Positions 23,795-32,381 of a stretch of DNA of 37,365 nucleotides are shown piece by piece. Source of the stretch: Alphaproteobacteria bacterium (GTDB taxonomy: Bacteria > Pseudomonadota > Alphaproteobacteria > JAGPBS01). The position numbers were made by a program, and so were the translations under genes. Under the pieces are notes generated by a model, which searched no databases, was not told the DNA's origin, and saw nothing but the letters and a program-made list of their open reading frames with translations. The stretch spans positions 1 through 37,365 of the forward strand of contig JAGPBS010000019.1 in NCBI GenBank assembly GCA_018063245.1. Reading direction: 5' to 3'. Each line of letters starts with the position of its first letter. The stretch's first letter is position 1.

Positions 23795-26700
23795 ATGTCT
23801 CACCTCTCACACATAAGTCAAAAAGAATTAGACCAAGAACTCAGAACACTTAGTGAATATCCAATCATGAAACCCAAAGGGACTGACATTCTACCTGTTG
23901 GTCGCTTTCTAAACATGTTTGTAGAAGCGGGTTCAGTTGATACCTTGGAAAAGAAAATGCCCAAAGATGACATTTCTTTTGACTATTATTTTAAATGGGC
24001 AGATGGCTTTAAAGCAATCACGCGTGAGCTTGACAAAAACAAAGCCCTCAATGAAAAGATAAAAAATGCTCCTCAAGAGGTTCTAACATATCTTAACTGC
24101 ATTTCCCTTACGTTACGTCTCACAAAAAAGACTGAAGATATTGGAAAGTACGTTCCAGATACAATCAAATGGCATCAAGTCGCTGAGGAATACAAAGCTC
24201 TTTATAACGAGTTACTGTTAGTTGACCCTGAGTATGCCAAAATCTTTTTAAAAGATATTACAAAACCCATTTACGAAGAAACACCAGAAGCCGTTGCCCT
24301 TGCTGAATGGGGTCATTATCAAGCCCTAAATTATCTCGGCCTCTATCACCAACAACAAAGTATAGAGGCTTTATTAGACCCGCAAAAAGCTGAAGAGCAT
24401 AACAGCGAGACAAATCGACTGCTCAACAAAGCCTCATCTCAAGGGTCGAACCAGGCAATGCAAATCATTGGATCTAGAGCTATTTATTCAAGCTCTTCTC
24501 ATGTGACTCCATTGAACGCAATGGCATCCTTCAGAATCAATTATGAAATTTCAGCAAGACGGGGAAATGCAGTCGCGATGGTCGGCCTCGGATTTTCATT
24601 ATTACGCAAACACGACGTTCTGGACCCAGACACAAATACGACAAAACAGACGCGAGAAAAAATTGAGCTGGCTCTCCAGCTACTCTATCGAGCAGCAAGA
24701 GAAGATGCCACCATGGCACATGTTCATTTAGCTGGACACTATTACACAAATGACCAGATTGATAAAGCTATCGAACACTACCAAGCAGCAGTTACGAATG
24801 AACATATTCCCTCTATGCTCTTTTTAGCGCGCATTTACATGAAACAATGCCAGGCAGGTTTAAATAAAATAGAACTGATGCTCCATTACTACAAAATGGC
24901 TATGACAGCCGGGAACATCGAAGCACGCTTTCATCTTGCCACGATATACTCGAACACGGTTCATTGGCTTGCAGAATACAGAAATAATGTCACGGCTTTT
25001 GCGCACGCTTTTACAACAGCAAATATGAAATTTGAAGATATCACCGATCCAGATCAACGCAAATTTGTCACCTCAGCAAAAATTCTCCTAGGTGACTTCT
25101 ACAGAGATGGAACAACACAAGATGGACAAAAGGATACCGAAAAATCTATCGAATGGTACAAAGCTGGTGTTCATGATTTTGAAACACACCCAGAGGCGTT
25201 TGAAGCGCGTCCTGAAGAAATTAAAATCGCCTATTATCAATTAGGTGCTTTCTACTTAGACAGATGGAAAGAGCAAAATTCAGACAAAGACTTTGATATG
25301 GCCCTGGATTATTTCCAAAAATCTGCAAAACTTGGACATATCCATGCCATGCAAATTCAAACACAAGTCTACGAAGAGAGCCTTACTGAATTCACCGCTG
25401 AAAATGCACTCGAAAGAATCAGAATGCATGAAATTGCAGCAACCCAAGCATTCTTTGACAAAGAAATTGGTGTTGCGATCGTTGAGCGAAAAAAGATTGC
25501 AGCTCTTTATGGATCTCTAACTTTAAATCCAAAGCCTGATTATAAAAAAGCAATGCAAGTATATAGTACGCTCATTCAGTCTCATCAAGACGTTGAAGCT
25601 GCTTACTTTATTGCAAAAATGTATCAAGATGGTAAAACAGAATCTGGAAATCCTGATTTTACAGCGGCTGCGCGATACTACACACTCTGTATCAAATACG
25701 ATCAAAGTAGCGACAAAAAATACACTCGATTAGCTTATTTAGAATTGGGGCAAATTGCAGCACAGGGATCACCTGAAAAGAAACCAAACTATAAAATGGC
25801 TGCTATGTATTATGATAAAGTCATTGCGTTAAAAGATCCAATCGGTCATGTCGAGAAAGGTCTTCTTAAGTTTAAAACACTAGATCCTGACTGTCCACCA
25901 GCCCCTCTTGAAGCCTTGGCTCATTTCAGGCAAGCAAAAAAGATAGGTTATATTTTCACGCCAGAAGATTTACATGAAATCACTGAAGAGCTCGAAAAAT
26001 TTAAAGAGAGTCACAAAGATGCTTACTTCCAAGCAATCAATTATGATTTCCAATTGCTTCTTGATAATAATTTCATAGATAAGCTGCTCAATGAGATTAC
26101 GACAACTGTACATGCTTTACGCGTCTATCCACCCTTTTTAATAGCAGATACGGTTATGGAACCAAACGATCGACTGCGTTTTATAGATCAATACCTCTCA
26201 AGACTCATCGAAATTGGAACTGCCTACAAATGCTTACCTCACACTGAAGAGACAATTAGCATCATGATTGAAATTGAGAAAGCGATCGCTTCTTGTGCAG
26301 GTGCTCTCAGCAAACCAGAAATCCAATATCCTGCGCATAAAAATTTGGTCAGACTGCATTTGCTTCACCCAAACCCAGATTATGTTGACGCAAAGCACTC
26401 TCTAGACTTTTTGATTGATCAGTACCTAGATCCTGAATCTGCTTACATCTTAGGCCAAATGGAAGAACAAGGTCATAATGCAACCGGCCAACCAGATTAT
26501 CAAGCCGCTTTAAAAGCCTATGAACTTGGCGTACGTGAAGCAACACCGGCTCTTCCGACTGTTCAATGCTTTATTGCCATTGGTAATCTAGCCTACACCG
26601 GCAAAGGCATGCCTGAAAACAAGCCCAATCTGGAATATGCACTGAAACAATATCGTACTGTCGCCAATATGGGCTATTACCATGCCTATGTATTAATTGG

Positions 26701-27088
26701 ACTATTACATTTAACACATACAGACCCAAGAGTGCCTGTCAATATTGATCTTGCTATGGCATGGCTCAGACAAGCAGATGATCATGTCGAATCCTCACCA
26801 GATACTTTAACGAGAGTTCACGAACATCTTGAAATATTGAAATCATTCGATCACCTTAAAGAAAGCTATTCGAAAGCAACTTCATATGATGTCAGATTCC
26901 TAGAGGACTATCTGTGGCTTTCAAACTTATTCTTTTCACCTGGCTGCAAACCATCTGATGACGAAAAAGGAATGATTCCTAAATATATTAAATGGATTCA
27001 AGAAGATGTGCACCTTGATGACACAGACAGAGAAAATCTCTTAAATGGATTTAAACAGTATTATAAAGATTACCTCCCAAAAGCTTAA
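23795..27088 (+). CDS. Large Sel1-repeat protein, second of the tandem pair
   Basis: 1097 residues. The N-terminal domain parallels the upstream protein: RFLNMFVEAGSVDTLEKKMP, SFDYYFKWADGFKAITRELD, KNAPQEVLTYLNCISLTLRL. The solenoid is much longer, from ~180 to ~1010, with Sel1/TPR units such as ISARRGNAVAMVGLGFSLLR, AHVHLAGHYYTNDQIDKAIE and YYQLGAFYLDRWKE. The C-terminal cap matches too: ATSYDVRFLEDYLWLSNLFF and the final ENLLNGFKQYY. It appears to have arisen by duplication followed by repeat gain or loss. The start MSHLSHIS has AAAGGAAA upstream; the ATG at 23777 does not fit a ribosome site. A perfect terminator follows. Likely a protein-binding scaffold; target unknown. Confidence 0.85.
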   Translation: MSHLSHISQKELDQELRTLSEYPIMKPKGTDILPVGRFLNMFVEAGSVDTLEKKMPKDDISFDYYFKWADGFKAITRELDKNKALNEKIKNAPQEVLTYLNCISLTLRLTKKTEDIGKYVPDTIKWHQVAEEYKALYNELLLVDPEYAKIFLKDITKPIYEETPEAVALAEWGHYQALNYLGLYHQQQSIEALLDPQKAEEHNSETNRLLNKASSQGSNQAMQIIGSRAIYSSSSHVTPLNAMASFRINYEISARRGNAVAMVGLGFSLLRKHDVLDPDTNTTKQTREKIELALQLLYRAAREDATMAHVHLAGHYYTNDQIDKAIEHYQAAVTNEHIPSMLFLARIYMKQCQAGLNKIELMLHYYKMAMTAGNIEARFHLATIYSNTVHWLAEYRNNVTAFAHAFTTANMKFEDITDPDQRKFVTSAKILLGDFYRDGTTQDGQKDTEKSIEWYKAGVHDFETHPEAFEARPEEIKIAYYQLGAFYLDRWKEQNSDKDFDMALDYFQKSAKLGHIHAMQIQTQVYEESLTEFTAENALERIRMHEIAATQAFFDKEIGVAIVERKKIAALYGSLTLNPKPDYKKAMQVYSTLIQSHQDVEAAYFIAKMYQDGKTESGNPDFTAAARYYTLCIKYDQSSDKKYTRLAYLELGQIAAQGSPEKKPNYKMAAMYYDKVIALKDPIGHVEKGLLKFKTLDPDCPPAPLEALAHFRQAKKIGYIFTPEDLHEITEELEKFKESHKDAYFQAINYDFQLLLDNNFIDKLLNEITTTVHALRVYPPFLIADTVMEPNDRLRFIDQYLSRLIEIGTAYKCLPHTEETISIMIEIEKAIASCAGALSKPEIQYPAHKNLVRLHLLHPNPDYVDAKHSLDFLIDQYLDPESAYILGQMEEQGHNATGQPDYQAALKAYELGVREATPALPTVQCFIAIGNLAYTGKGMPENKPNLEYALKQYRTVANMGYYHAYVLIGLLHLTHTDPRVPVNIDLAMAWLRQADDHVESSPDTLTRVHEHLEILKSFDHLKESYSKATSYDVRFLEDYLWLSNLFFSPGCKPSDDEKGMIPKYIKWIQEDVHLDDTDRENLLNGFKQYYKDYLPKA

Positions 27089-27119
27089 AGGAGTATTTTC
27101 AAGAGCCCCTTAAACTGAC

Positions 27120-27150
27120 AAAAAAACCAGGCATAATGCCTGGTTTTTTT
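27120..27150. terminator. Bidirectional rho-independent terminator
   Basis: CCAGGCA, three bases, TGCCTGG, flanked by seven A and seven T: a perfect stem that works both ways. It lies between the converging Sel1 gene and the 470-residue gene. Confidence 0.93.
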
Positions 27151-27164
27151 ACATTTTTGACCAG

Positions 27165-28577
27165 TTAAGCTGGCATCTTTTTTGCTGCTTGAGGACGTGG
27201 CGGCAGTGTTGGAGGCTTCTTGATTGGCAAAGGCTCTCTCTCAGCAACTGAAAAACCAGCCCTATTCTCTTTGTGTGATTTCTTACTATAGTCATTAAAT
27301 TTTTGATACAATGCTGTCGCAACAGCCCACAAATCAAGTTTTATTTCGAATTTTTTAGGCCTAATAGATTCTTCAGCTTGCAGTGCCACCTCAATTGCTT
27401 TTGCACAATAAAGAAAAGTCACAAAGGTCACTTTTGATCTCATCTCTGGCGAGGCGATAAACTTAAGCAAAGCAGTATCCCAGACCTTACGGTATGCATA
27501 GGCATAAATTGCATTTTTTCTTAACACTTCTAGAGAGTCCGCTGTTTCAATCAAACTATTAAAGGATTCTCTCATATTTTCTGATGCAACATCAGGTTGA
27601 GCAGGCGCCGGTTGAAACAATCCAAAAAAGGCATAGAATTGGTCTTCAGTTAAAATATTTTGATCAATATAATCATCTATATTACGAACATGCAACCCAA
27701 CGAGCTCAAAACGCCTTGTTTGCAAAGAAAAATTCTTTGATGCCTCAAAAAAAGCCAGAGCTTCTTTTAAATCAACCGCTTCATATCTCAACTGACGTGT
27801 TGCTATTTTTTTAAATTCGGCACTTGTGATACGTTCATTTTTATCTTCTTCTTTCATATTTGACAGAACAAACTCAAACAAGCGGAAATAAATACCTAAA
27901 ACCGCCTTCTGTTCAGGATCGTTAACATGGTCTTCATGCCAAATAAGCGAAAGCTTACGATGAATTTGCTCATATGAACTTGCTTCCTCTAAAGTTTCAG
28001 CAAGATATGGGTAAATTGCGTCAAGAACAATCTTAAAGAATGATAATGGCTTATTACCAAGCAGTTTTGAATGAGTACGCATAGATTGATCAAACTTGTT
28101 CATAACATCTAAAGAAAATGCAGAAGACAATGCCTTTCTTGCATCTTGTTTTGTCATTTTTGCTGGAACAACTTCTTGAAGTGTGACTTCCTGTACTTTT
28201 TTTGCAACTGCGACACGTGTATGCTTCGGAACTGAAACAAGCTCAACTTTCTCAGCCAAATCTACTGATCCGATTGACGCCAAAAAAGGATTTACTTTAA
28301 ACTCAATTTGAAGCTTAAGGAGATGATTATGAGGATCTTGAAGAAATTTCAAAATATCTGATAGCGCATCCTTAACAGCAGGACGAACAACAGGAATTTT
28401 TTTAATCTCAGCGAAGTGAAGAACACTTAAAACATTTCGCAAAAAGACATCTGGTCTTACGCGGCCGGCAAGAACTCCATCCTCAAAACCATCAGGAGAC
28501 TTTGAGTAGGTTTCAAAACATTTATGCGGAAAAAATGGCTGAAATCCAGCAACATCTGGATAAGTAATTTGTGACAT
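27165..28577 (-). CDS. Protein of unknown function with C-terminal SH3-ligand motif
   Basis: 470 residues, mostly helical, not recognised. There is no signal peptide or membrane segment. The last 28 residues are proline-rich and basic. They contain PPTLPPR (455-461), an exact match to the class II SH3-domain ligand pattern (hydrophobic-P-x-hydrophobic-P-x-R), followed by a basic end (QAAKKMPA). Such ligands are used by bacterial effectors to bind host signalling and actin-regulating proteins, so the position at an exposed C-terminus is suggestive. The ATG has GGAGAG upstream; a promoter lies at 28666-28694 and a terminator 15 bases after the stop. Role is inferred only from the motif and neighbours. 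Confidence 0.78.
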   Translation of the reverse strand: MSQITYPDVAGFQPFFPHKCFETYSKSPDGFEDGVLAGRVRPDVFLRNVLSVLHFAEIKKIPVVRPAVKDALSDILKFLQDPHNHLLKLQIEFKVNPFLASIGSVDLAEKVELVSVPKHTRVAVAKKVQEVTLQEVVPAKMTKQDARKALSSAFSLDVMNKFDQSMRTHSKLLGNKPLSFFKIVLDAIYPYLAETLEEASSYEQIHRKLSLIWHEDHVNDPEQKAVLGIYFRLFEFVLSNMKEEDKNERITSAEFKKIATRQLRYEAVDLKEALAFFEASKNFSLQTRRFELVGLHVRNIDDYIDQNILTEDQFYAFFGLFQPAPAQPDVASENMRESFNSLIETADSLEVLRKNAIYAYAYRKVWDTALLKFIASPEMRSKVTFVTFLYCAKAIEVALQAEESIRPKKFEIKLDLWAVATALYQKFNDYSKKSHKENRAGFSVAEREPLPIKKPPTLPPRPQAAKKMPA

Positions 28578-28665
28578 TATAGCTCTCCTCTTTAATTGTC
28601 GATTTTAAAAATATTTTTATTCTTATTACGCCCCAATTCAATTAGGGACACCAGTCTGAACAATC

Positions 28666-28694
28666 ATTTAAAATCATCAGAGCCTAAATGTCAA
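28666..28694 (-). promoter_or_regulatory. Promoter of the SH3-ligand protein gene
   Basis: On the minus strand a consensus TTGACA (28689-28694), 17 bases, then TTAAAT (28666-28671). The transcript would start ~80 bases before the ATG. The only other notable sequence between this gene and epmA is a T-run after epmA. Confidence 0.5.
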
Positions 28695-28722
28695 GTCAAT
28701 CTTAACTTTTTTTTAACATTTA

Positions 28723-29799
28723 TTAAGAATGTGTGGCCAAGGGAACATAGAGAACATCTTCAATCTCTGTCACGCCTGCAAACAACATGATAAGCCTGTC
28801 TACCCCCATGGCAATCCCTGCTGATTCCGGCATGCCATAGCGTAAAGCTTCCAGAAATTCCTGATCAATTGGATAGCGCACGCCATAGAGCTTTTCTTTG
28901 AGATTCATATCTGCTTTAAATCGCGCCTCTTGCTCCCCTGAATCTGTTAATTCAGAAAAGGCGTTCGCAAGCTCAAGACCGCAAATATAAAGCTCAAAGC
29001 GTTCAGCATAGCGCGCATCCGATTTTTTACGTCTTGAGAGTGCAGCCATCGCGGCAGGATAATCACACAGAATTGTTGGCCTGCCTGAGCCAAGGTAAGG
29101 TTCAATTTTCTCAAGCAAAACCATAAAGAAAATATCTTCCCAGCTATGATCAGCGCTCACCCTCATCCCTTTTTCAATGGCTTGCTTTGCCAAAATTTCG
29201 CGATCAACGCTCACGCCATCGCCCAGACTCAAGGTCAAATCAATATCAGCATACCGCATGAATGAGTCCGCAACTGTTAAGATCTCAAGCCCCTGATCAA
29301 GGGCGCAAGACACATTCCCATAGGTCACTGTTTGAACGCCTAGTCCCTGCGCTATTTTTAAAAGCAGCTGATGGCAATCTTCCATCAGCACATGATAGTC
29401 AGCCCCTGCTCTGTACCACTCAAGCATGGTGAATTCAGGATGATGCTTTGAGCTTCGCTCTCCATTTCTGTAAGCATGGGCGAGTTGATAGATTTTTTCC
29501 ATCCCTGACACCAAAAGCTTTTTCATCGCAAATTCAGGACTTGTATGCAGATAATAATCGATCTTTGAATCATCAATATGATTCGGCTCATAGGCTGTTT
29601 TGAAAGCCATGATATGAGGCTCCATCCCAGGACTAATCTGCAAGGCTGGCGTTTCAACCTCCCAAAAGCCTTGCTCATCAAAAAAAGACCGAATGGCCTT
29701 CATCACAAAAAGGCGCTTTTCAAGAAAAGGCCTTTTGCGCAGAAATGAATCTGGGTGCCAAACGGGTGTTTTTTGATGTGTCATGAGCTCTGTATCCAT
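28723..29799 (-). CDS. epmA: EF-P lysine ligase EpmA (GenX/PoxA, LysRS-like)
   Basis: About 358 residues. EpmA attaches beta-lysine to the conserved lysine of EF-P. It resembles the catalytic core of class II lysyl-tRNA synthetase without the anticodon-binding domain. Motif 1 region: FFDEQGFWEVETPALQISPG. Motif 2: AYRNGERSSKHHPEFTMLEW. Motif 3: ESAGIAMGVDRLIMLFAGVT. The pairing with divergent efp supports EpmA over a true LysRS. The start is uncertain: ATGs at 29799 and 29784 are both possible and neither has a strong ribosome site. The partner aminomutase epmB is not in the window. Confidence 0.9.
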   Translation of the reverse strand: MDTELMTHQKTPVWHPDSFLRKRPFLEKRLFVMKAIRSFFDEQGFWEVETPALQISPGMEPHIMAFKTAYEPNHIDDSKIDYYLHTSPEFAMKKLLVSGMEKIYQLAHAYRNGERSSKHHPEFTMLEWYRAGADYHVLMEDCHQLLLKIAQGLGVQTVTYGNVSCALDQGLEILTVADSFMRYADIDLTLSLGDGVSVDREILAKQAIEKGMRVSADHSWEDIFFMVLLEKIEPYLGSGRPTILCDYPAAMAALSRRKKSDARYAERFELYICGLELANAFSELTDSGEQEARFKADMNLKEKLYGVRYPIDQEFLEALRYGMPESAGIAMGVDRLIMLFAGVTEIEDVLYVPLATHS

Positions 29800-29903
29800 T
29801 CTTAAGAGCAAAAATTACCTATATGAGAGATTGTATCATTGCAAAAGTTGTTTAATTTTGCTAGAAATAAAACAATTCAATTTTTAACGGTAAAGGATCC
29901 ATC

Positions 29904-30470
29904 ATGAAAGTTCAAGCCAATACCTTGCGCACCGGAAATGTTCTCGAGCAGAATAATAAGCTTTGGGTTGTCACAAAATACCAAATCATTCAACCTGGAA
30001 AAGGCGGCGCCTTTATTCAAGTTGAAATGAAAGACATCAAAACAGGCATTAAAACCAATGAACGCTACCGCACAACTGAAAGTGTTGAACGTGTTCGCGT
30101 TGATGAAGAAGATTACCAATTCCTCTTCGCTGATGGCGATATGTTTACATTTATGAATGTGGCCTCCTTTGAGCAAATCAGCGTTCATCATGATGTGATT
30201 GGTGATGCAGCCTCTTTCCTTCAGGAAGGCATGGTTGTACAGTGCGGTGTTTATGAACATGACGTTCTTTATGTGAATCTGCCAGCAACAGTCACTGTTG
30301 AAGTTCTGGAAGCTGATCCCGTTGTCAAAGGACAAACGGCTTCTTCCTCATACAAAACAGCCATTGTTGATAATGGGATTAAAGTAATGGTGCCTCCTCA
30401 TATTGGAGCAGGCATGCGCATTGTCGTTCGGACAGAAGATTCGTCCTACGTTGAGCGCGCTAAGGATTAG
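29904..30470 (+). CDS. efp: Elongation factor P
   Basis: 188 residues. EF-P binds stalled ribosomes between the P and E sites and speeds peptide bonds at consecutive prolines, which matters here because neighbours encode polyproline proteins. The modification loop reads QPGKGGAF with Lys33 at the site that EpmA modifies. The OB domains follow (NERYRTTESVERVRVDEEDY; GDMFTFMNVASFEQISV), and the C-terminal domain ends with VPPHIGAGMRIVVRTEDSSY. AAAGGA precedes the ATG. It is divergent from epmA across 104 bases. Confidence 0.96.
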   Translation: MKVQANTLRTGNVLEQNNKLWVVTKYQIIQPGKGGAFIQVEMKDIKTGIKTNERYRTTESVERVRVDEEDYQFLFADGDMFTFMNVASFEQISVHHDVIGDAASFLQEGMVVQCGVYEHDVLYVNLPATVTVEVLEADPVVKGQTASSSYKTAIVDNGIKVMVPPHIGAGMRIVVRTEDSSYVERAKD

Positions 30471-30484
30471 ACAATACAATTTTT

Positions 30485-30506
30485 GCCATCTGATCATCCA
30501 GATGGC
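30485..30506 (+). terminator. Hairpin after efp
   Basis: A perfect 8-base stem GCCATCTG and CAGATGGC with a 6-base loop, 14 bases past the efp stop. The tail is not T-rich, so partial termination or attenuation before the SuhB-like gene is likely. Confidence 0.5.
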
Positions 30507-30549
30507 AGTATGATTTTAAACAAAGTGAGATTTGAAGAAAGGGTTTAAC

Positions 30550-31359
30550 ATGGCTTTACGCTCTGCCAATATTAACATTATGGTTCGCGCCGCTGAAAAA
30601 GCGGGTATGCTTTTGTTGCGCGATTTTAACGAGATTGAGAAATTACAAATCTCAAAAAAATCACCTGAAGCTTTTATGCAAAAGGCACGTGAGAAAGCAG
30701 CATCGATTCTTGCTGAAGAGCTGCAAAAAACCCGATCCGAATTCACGATTCTTTCGCTTCCCCAACCACACACCATTCTGAATGACCATGAAGAGCTGTT
30801 TATTTTCAATCCTCTTGAAGGGGCTGAGAATTTTCAATCTGGCATTCCTTTCTGGTGCATCACAATTGCCTATATCAAAAAAGGGAAAACAAAAGCTGGT
30901 ATTATCTTTGATCCGGTCACAAATGAACTCTACTGGACTCAATTTGGCGTTGGTGCTTTTCTCAATAACACAAGACTCTACATGCCAAATCGCAAAGTAC
31001 TCAAAGAAGCCCATTTGGTTATGAAAATGCCTCCCTTTCCTGAACTTCACCAAAACGCCTATTTCAAACAGCTTCAGTATTTAAGTCAAAAATGCGCAGG
31101 CTTCAGATCATTCGGTTGCCCATCGCTTGAGCTCAGCTATGTTGCTGCTGGTAAGTTTGATGGCTATATCGGGGCCTCAATTGATGTTTGTAGTTATCTT
31201 GTAGGTGAATTGATGGCAACTGAATCAGGCGGCCATACAAAAACTTTCTGGCCAAATCCTGAAACCAGTGAAACGGGCCTTCTTGCCTCATCTGAAGGCT
31301 TCATCAATGGTCTCCATAAAGTGATCTTAACCAGCTACGCCTCGCTCAAAAATGACTGA
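30550..31359 (+). CDS. Inositol monophosphatase/SuhB-family protein with degraded active site
   Basis: 269 residues from MALRSANINI (AAAGGG upstream; the TTG at 30532 is less likely). The fold is clear: the N-terminal helices with AAEKAGMLLLRDF, FIFNPLEGAENFQSGIPFWC, a YVAAGKFDGYIG segment, and the C-terminal GELMATESGG. The metal-binding residues are altered. The family D-P-L-D-G-T is N-P-L-E-G-A (Asn87, Glu90), the W-D-x-A-A-G aspartate aligns with Ser215, and the upstream Glu-Glu pair is missing. It is probably not a working phosphatase. In E. coli, SuhB also acts in rRNA antitermination, which leaves room for a non-catalytic role. It lies downstream of efp and overlaps mazG by eight bases. 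Confidence 0.85.
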   Translation: MALRSANINIMVRAAEKAGMLLLRDFNEIEKLQISKKSPEAFMQKAREKAASILAEELQKTRSEFTILSLPQPHTILNDHEELFIFNPLEGAENFQSGIPFWCITIAYIKKGKTKAGIIFDPVTNELYWTQFGVGAFLNNTRLYMPNRKVLKEAHLVMKMPPFPELHQNAYFKQLQYLSQKCAGFRSFGCPSLELSYVAAGKFDGYIGASIDVCSYLVGELMATESGGHTKTFWPNPETSETGLLASSEGFINGLHKVILTSYASLKND

Positions 31360-32131
31360 ACAAAAAAAGACAATTGAAGACCTTCTTGCCATCACAGCGC
31401 AATTGCGTGATAAAGAAAAAGGCTGCCCTTGGGATTTAGAACAAAATTTTCAAACTATTGCTTGCTACACACTTGAAGAAGCTTATGAAGTTGTAGAAGC
31501 CATTGAAGATGAAGATTATGTCGGCCTTAAAGATGAGCTGGGGGATCTTTTATTTCAAGTGATGATCTATAGTCAGATGGGCAAAGAAAATGGCTATTTT
31601 GATTTTGATGATGTTGTGCATGCCATTTCATCCAAAATGCTCAGACGCCATCCTCATGTTTTCGGTGGACAGAACGATATTTCGATTGATGAAATTGAAG
31701 CCAATTGGAAACGCATCAAAGCTGAAGAAAAAGCAGCACGTGGCGAGATTGAAACATCGTGTCTTGATGGCATTTCAAAAAACCTACCGGCTTTAACACG
31801 CGCGCTCTTTATTCAGAAAAAAGCAGCTAGCACCGGTTTTGACTGGCCAGGCATTCCGCCTATTCTTGATAAGCTCGATGAAGAAATTGCTGAGTATAAA
31901 GAAGCCGCTCTTAAAAGAGATACCGCGCATATTGAAGATGAGATTGGTGATCTCTTTTTCACGATTGTCAATTTAGCACGTCATCACAACATTGATCCTG
32001 AAACAGCTTTACGGAAAGCGAATCGGAAATTTGAAGGCCGTTTCCGCCTTATTGAAAAAGAAGTCTCGCCACAAGATGATCTCGAAGCCCTTGAAGCCAA
32101 ATGGCAAGAAGCGAAACGGAAATTGGCGTAA
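31352..32131 (+). CDS. mazG: Nucleoside triphosphate pyrophosphohydrolase MazG
   Basis: 259 residues, the normal length of the two-domain form. MazG hydrolyses NTPs and damaged dNTPs to monophosphates and lowers ppGpp stress effects in some bacteria. The first domain has KGCPWDLEQNFQTIACYTLE and the metal motif EEAYEVVEAI...DELGDLLFQV. The second has DKLDEEIAEYKEA...EDEIGDLFFTIVNLARHH. MLRRHPHVFGG between them is typical. It starts inside the end of the SuhB-like gene (ATGACTGA overlap), so the two are probably translationally coupled. Confidence 0.95.
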   Translation: MTEQKKTIEDLLAITAQLRDKEKGCPWDLEQNFQTIACYTLEEAYEVVEAIEDEDYVGLKDELGDLLFQVMIYSQMGKENGYFDFDDVVHAISSKMLRRHPHVFGGQNDISIDEIEANWKRIKAEEKAARGEIETSCLDGISKNLPALTRALFIQKKAASTGFDWPGIPPILDKLDEEIAEYKEAALKRDTAHIEDEIGDLFFTIVNLARHHNIDPETALRKANRKFEGRFRLIEKEVSPQDDLEALEAKWQEAKRKLA

Positions 32132-32148
32132 TTGACGAGATTTAAAAA

Positions 32149-32274
32149 TCGTCATTCAGAGCCACTCCCTTAAGGAGTGGCGTGGAATCTCTGTAATACC
32201 AAAACACAATACAATGCTTATTGATACATCCCAGAGACTCCACGGGCTCTCTTTGAGAGCCCTCTGAGTGACGA
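32149..32274. repeat. Interspersed repeat, inverted pair with different inner hairpins
   Basis: The left arm is TCGTCATTCAGAG, hairpin (CCACTCC..GGAGTGG), CGTGGAATCTCTG. The right arm, on the minus strand, is TCGTCACTCAGAG, hairpin (GGCTCTC..GAGAGCC), CGTGGAGTCTCTG. The outer parts match while the inner hairpins differ in sequence but keep pairing. It has the same layout as 465-580. It sits between mazG and the ABC permease gene; the frame at 32142-32339 across it is not a gene. Confidence 0.8.
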
Positions 32275-32381
32275 GTCAATCCAACAATAGTTTCATTCAA
32301 AGAATCCCAAATCAAGATATCCTTTTTCTCTTTCCTCAAACATATGTTAGACTTAGGCCTTGACGATAAAAGGACCTAAAA

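Noticed and set aside
28723-29811. Lysyl-tRNA synthetase
   Set aside because: It lacks the anticodon-binding domain, has the EpmA length, and lies next to efp.
29877-30335. 152-residue frame opposite efp
   Set aside because: Antisense shadow of a certain gene; no start signal.
30661-31053. 130-residue frame opposite the SuhB-like gene
   Set aside because: Antisense shadow; the plus-strand gene has recognisable family motifs and a ribosome site.
30532-31359. Active inositol monophosphatase call
   Set aside because: The fold is right but the metal-binding residues are replaced, so I call the family and not the activity.
32142-32339. 65-residue minus-strand frame
   Set aside because: It is produced by the inverted repeat pair at 32149-32274 and has no ribosome site.
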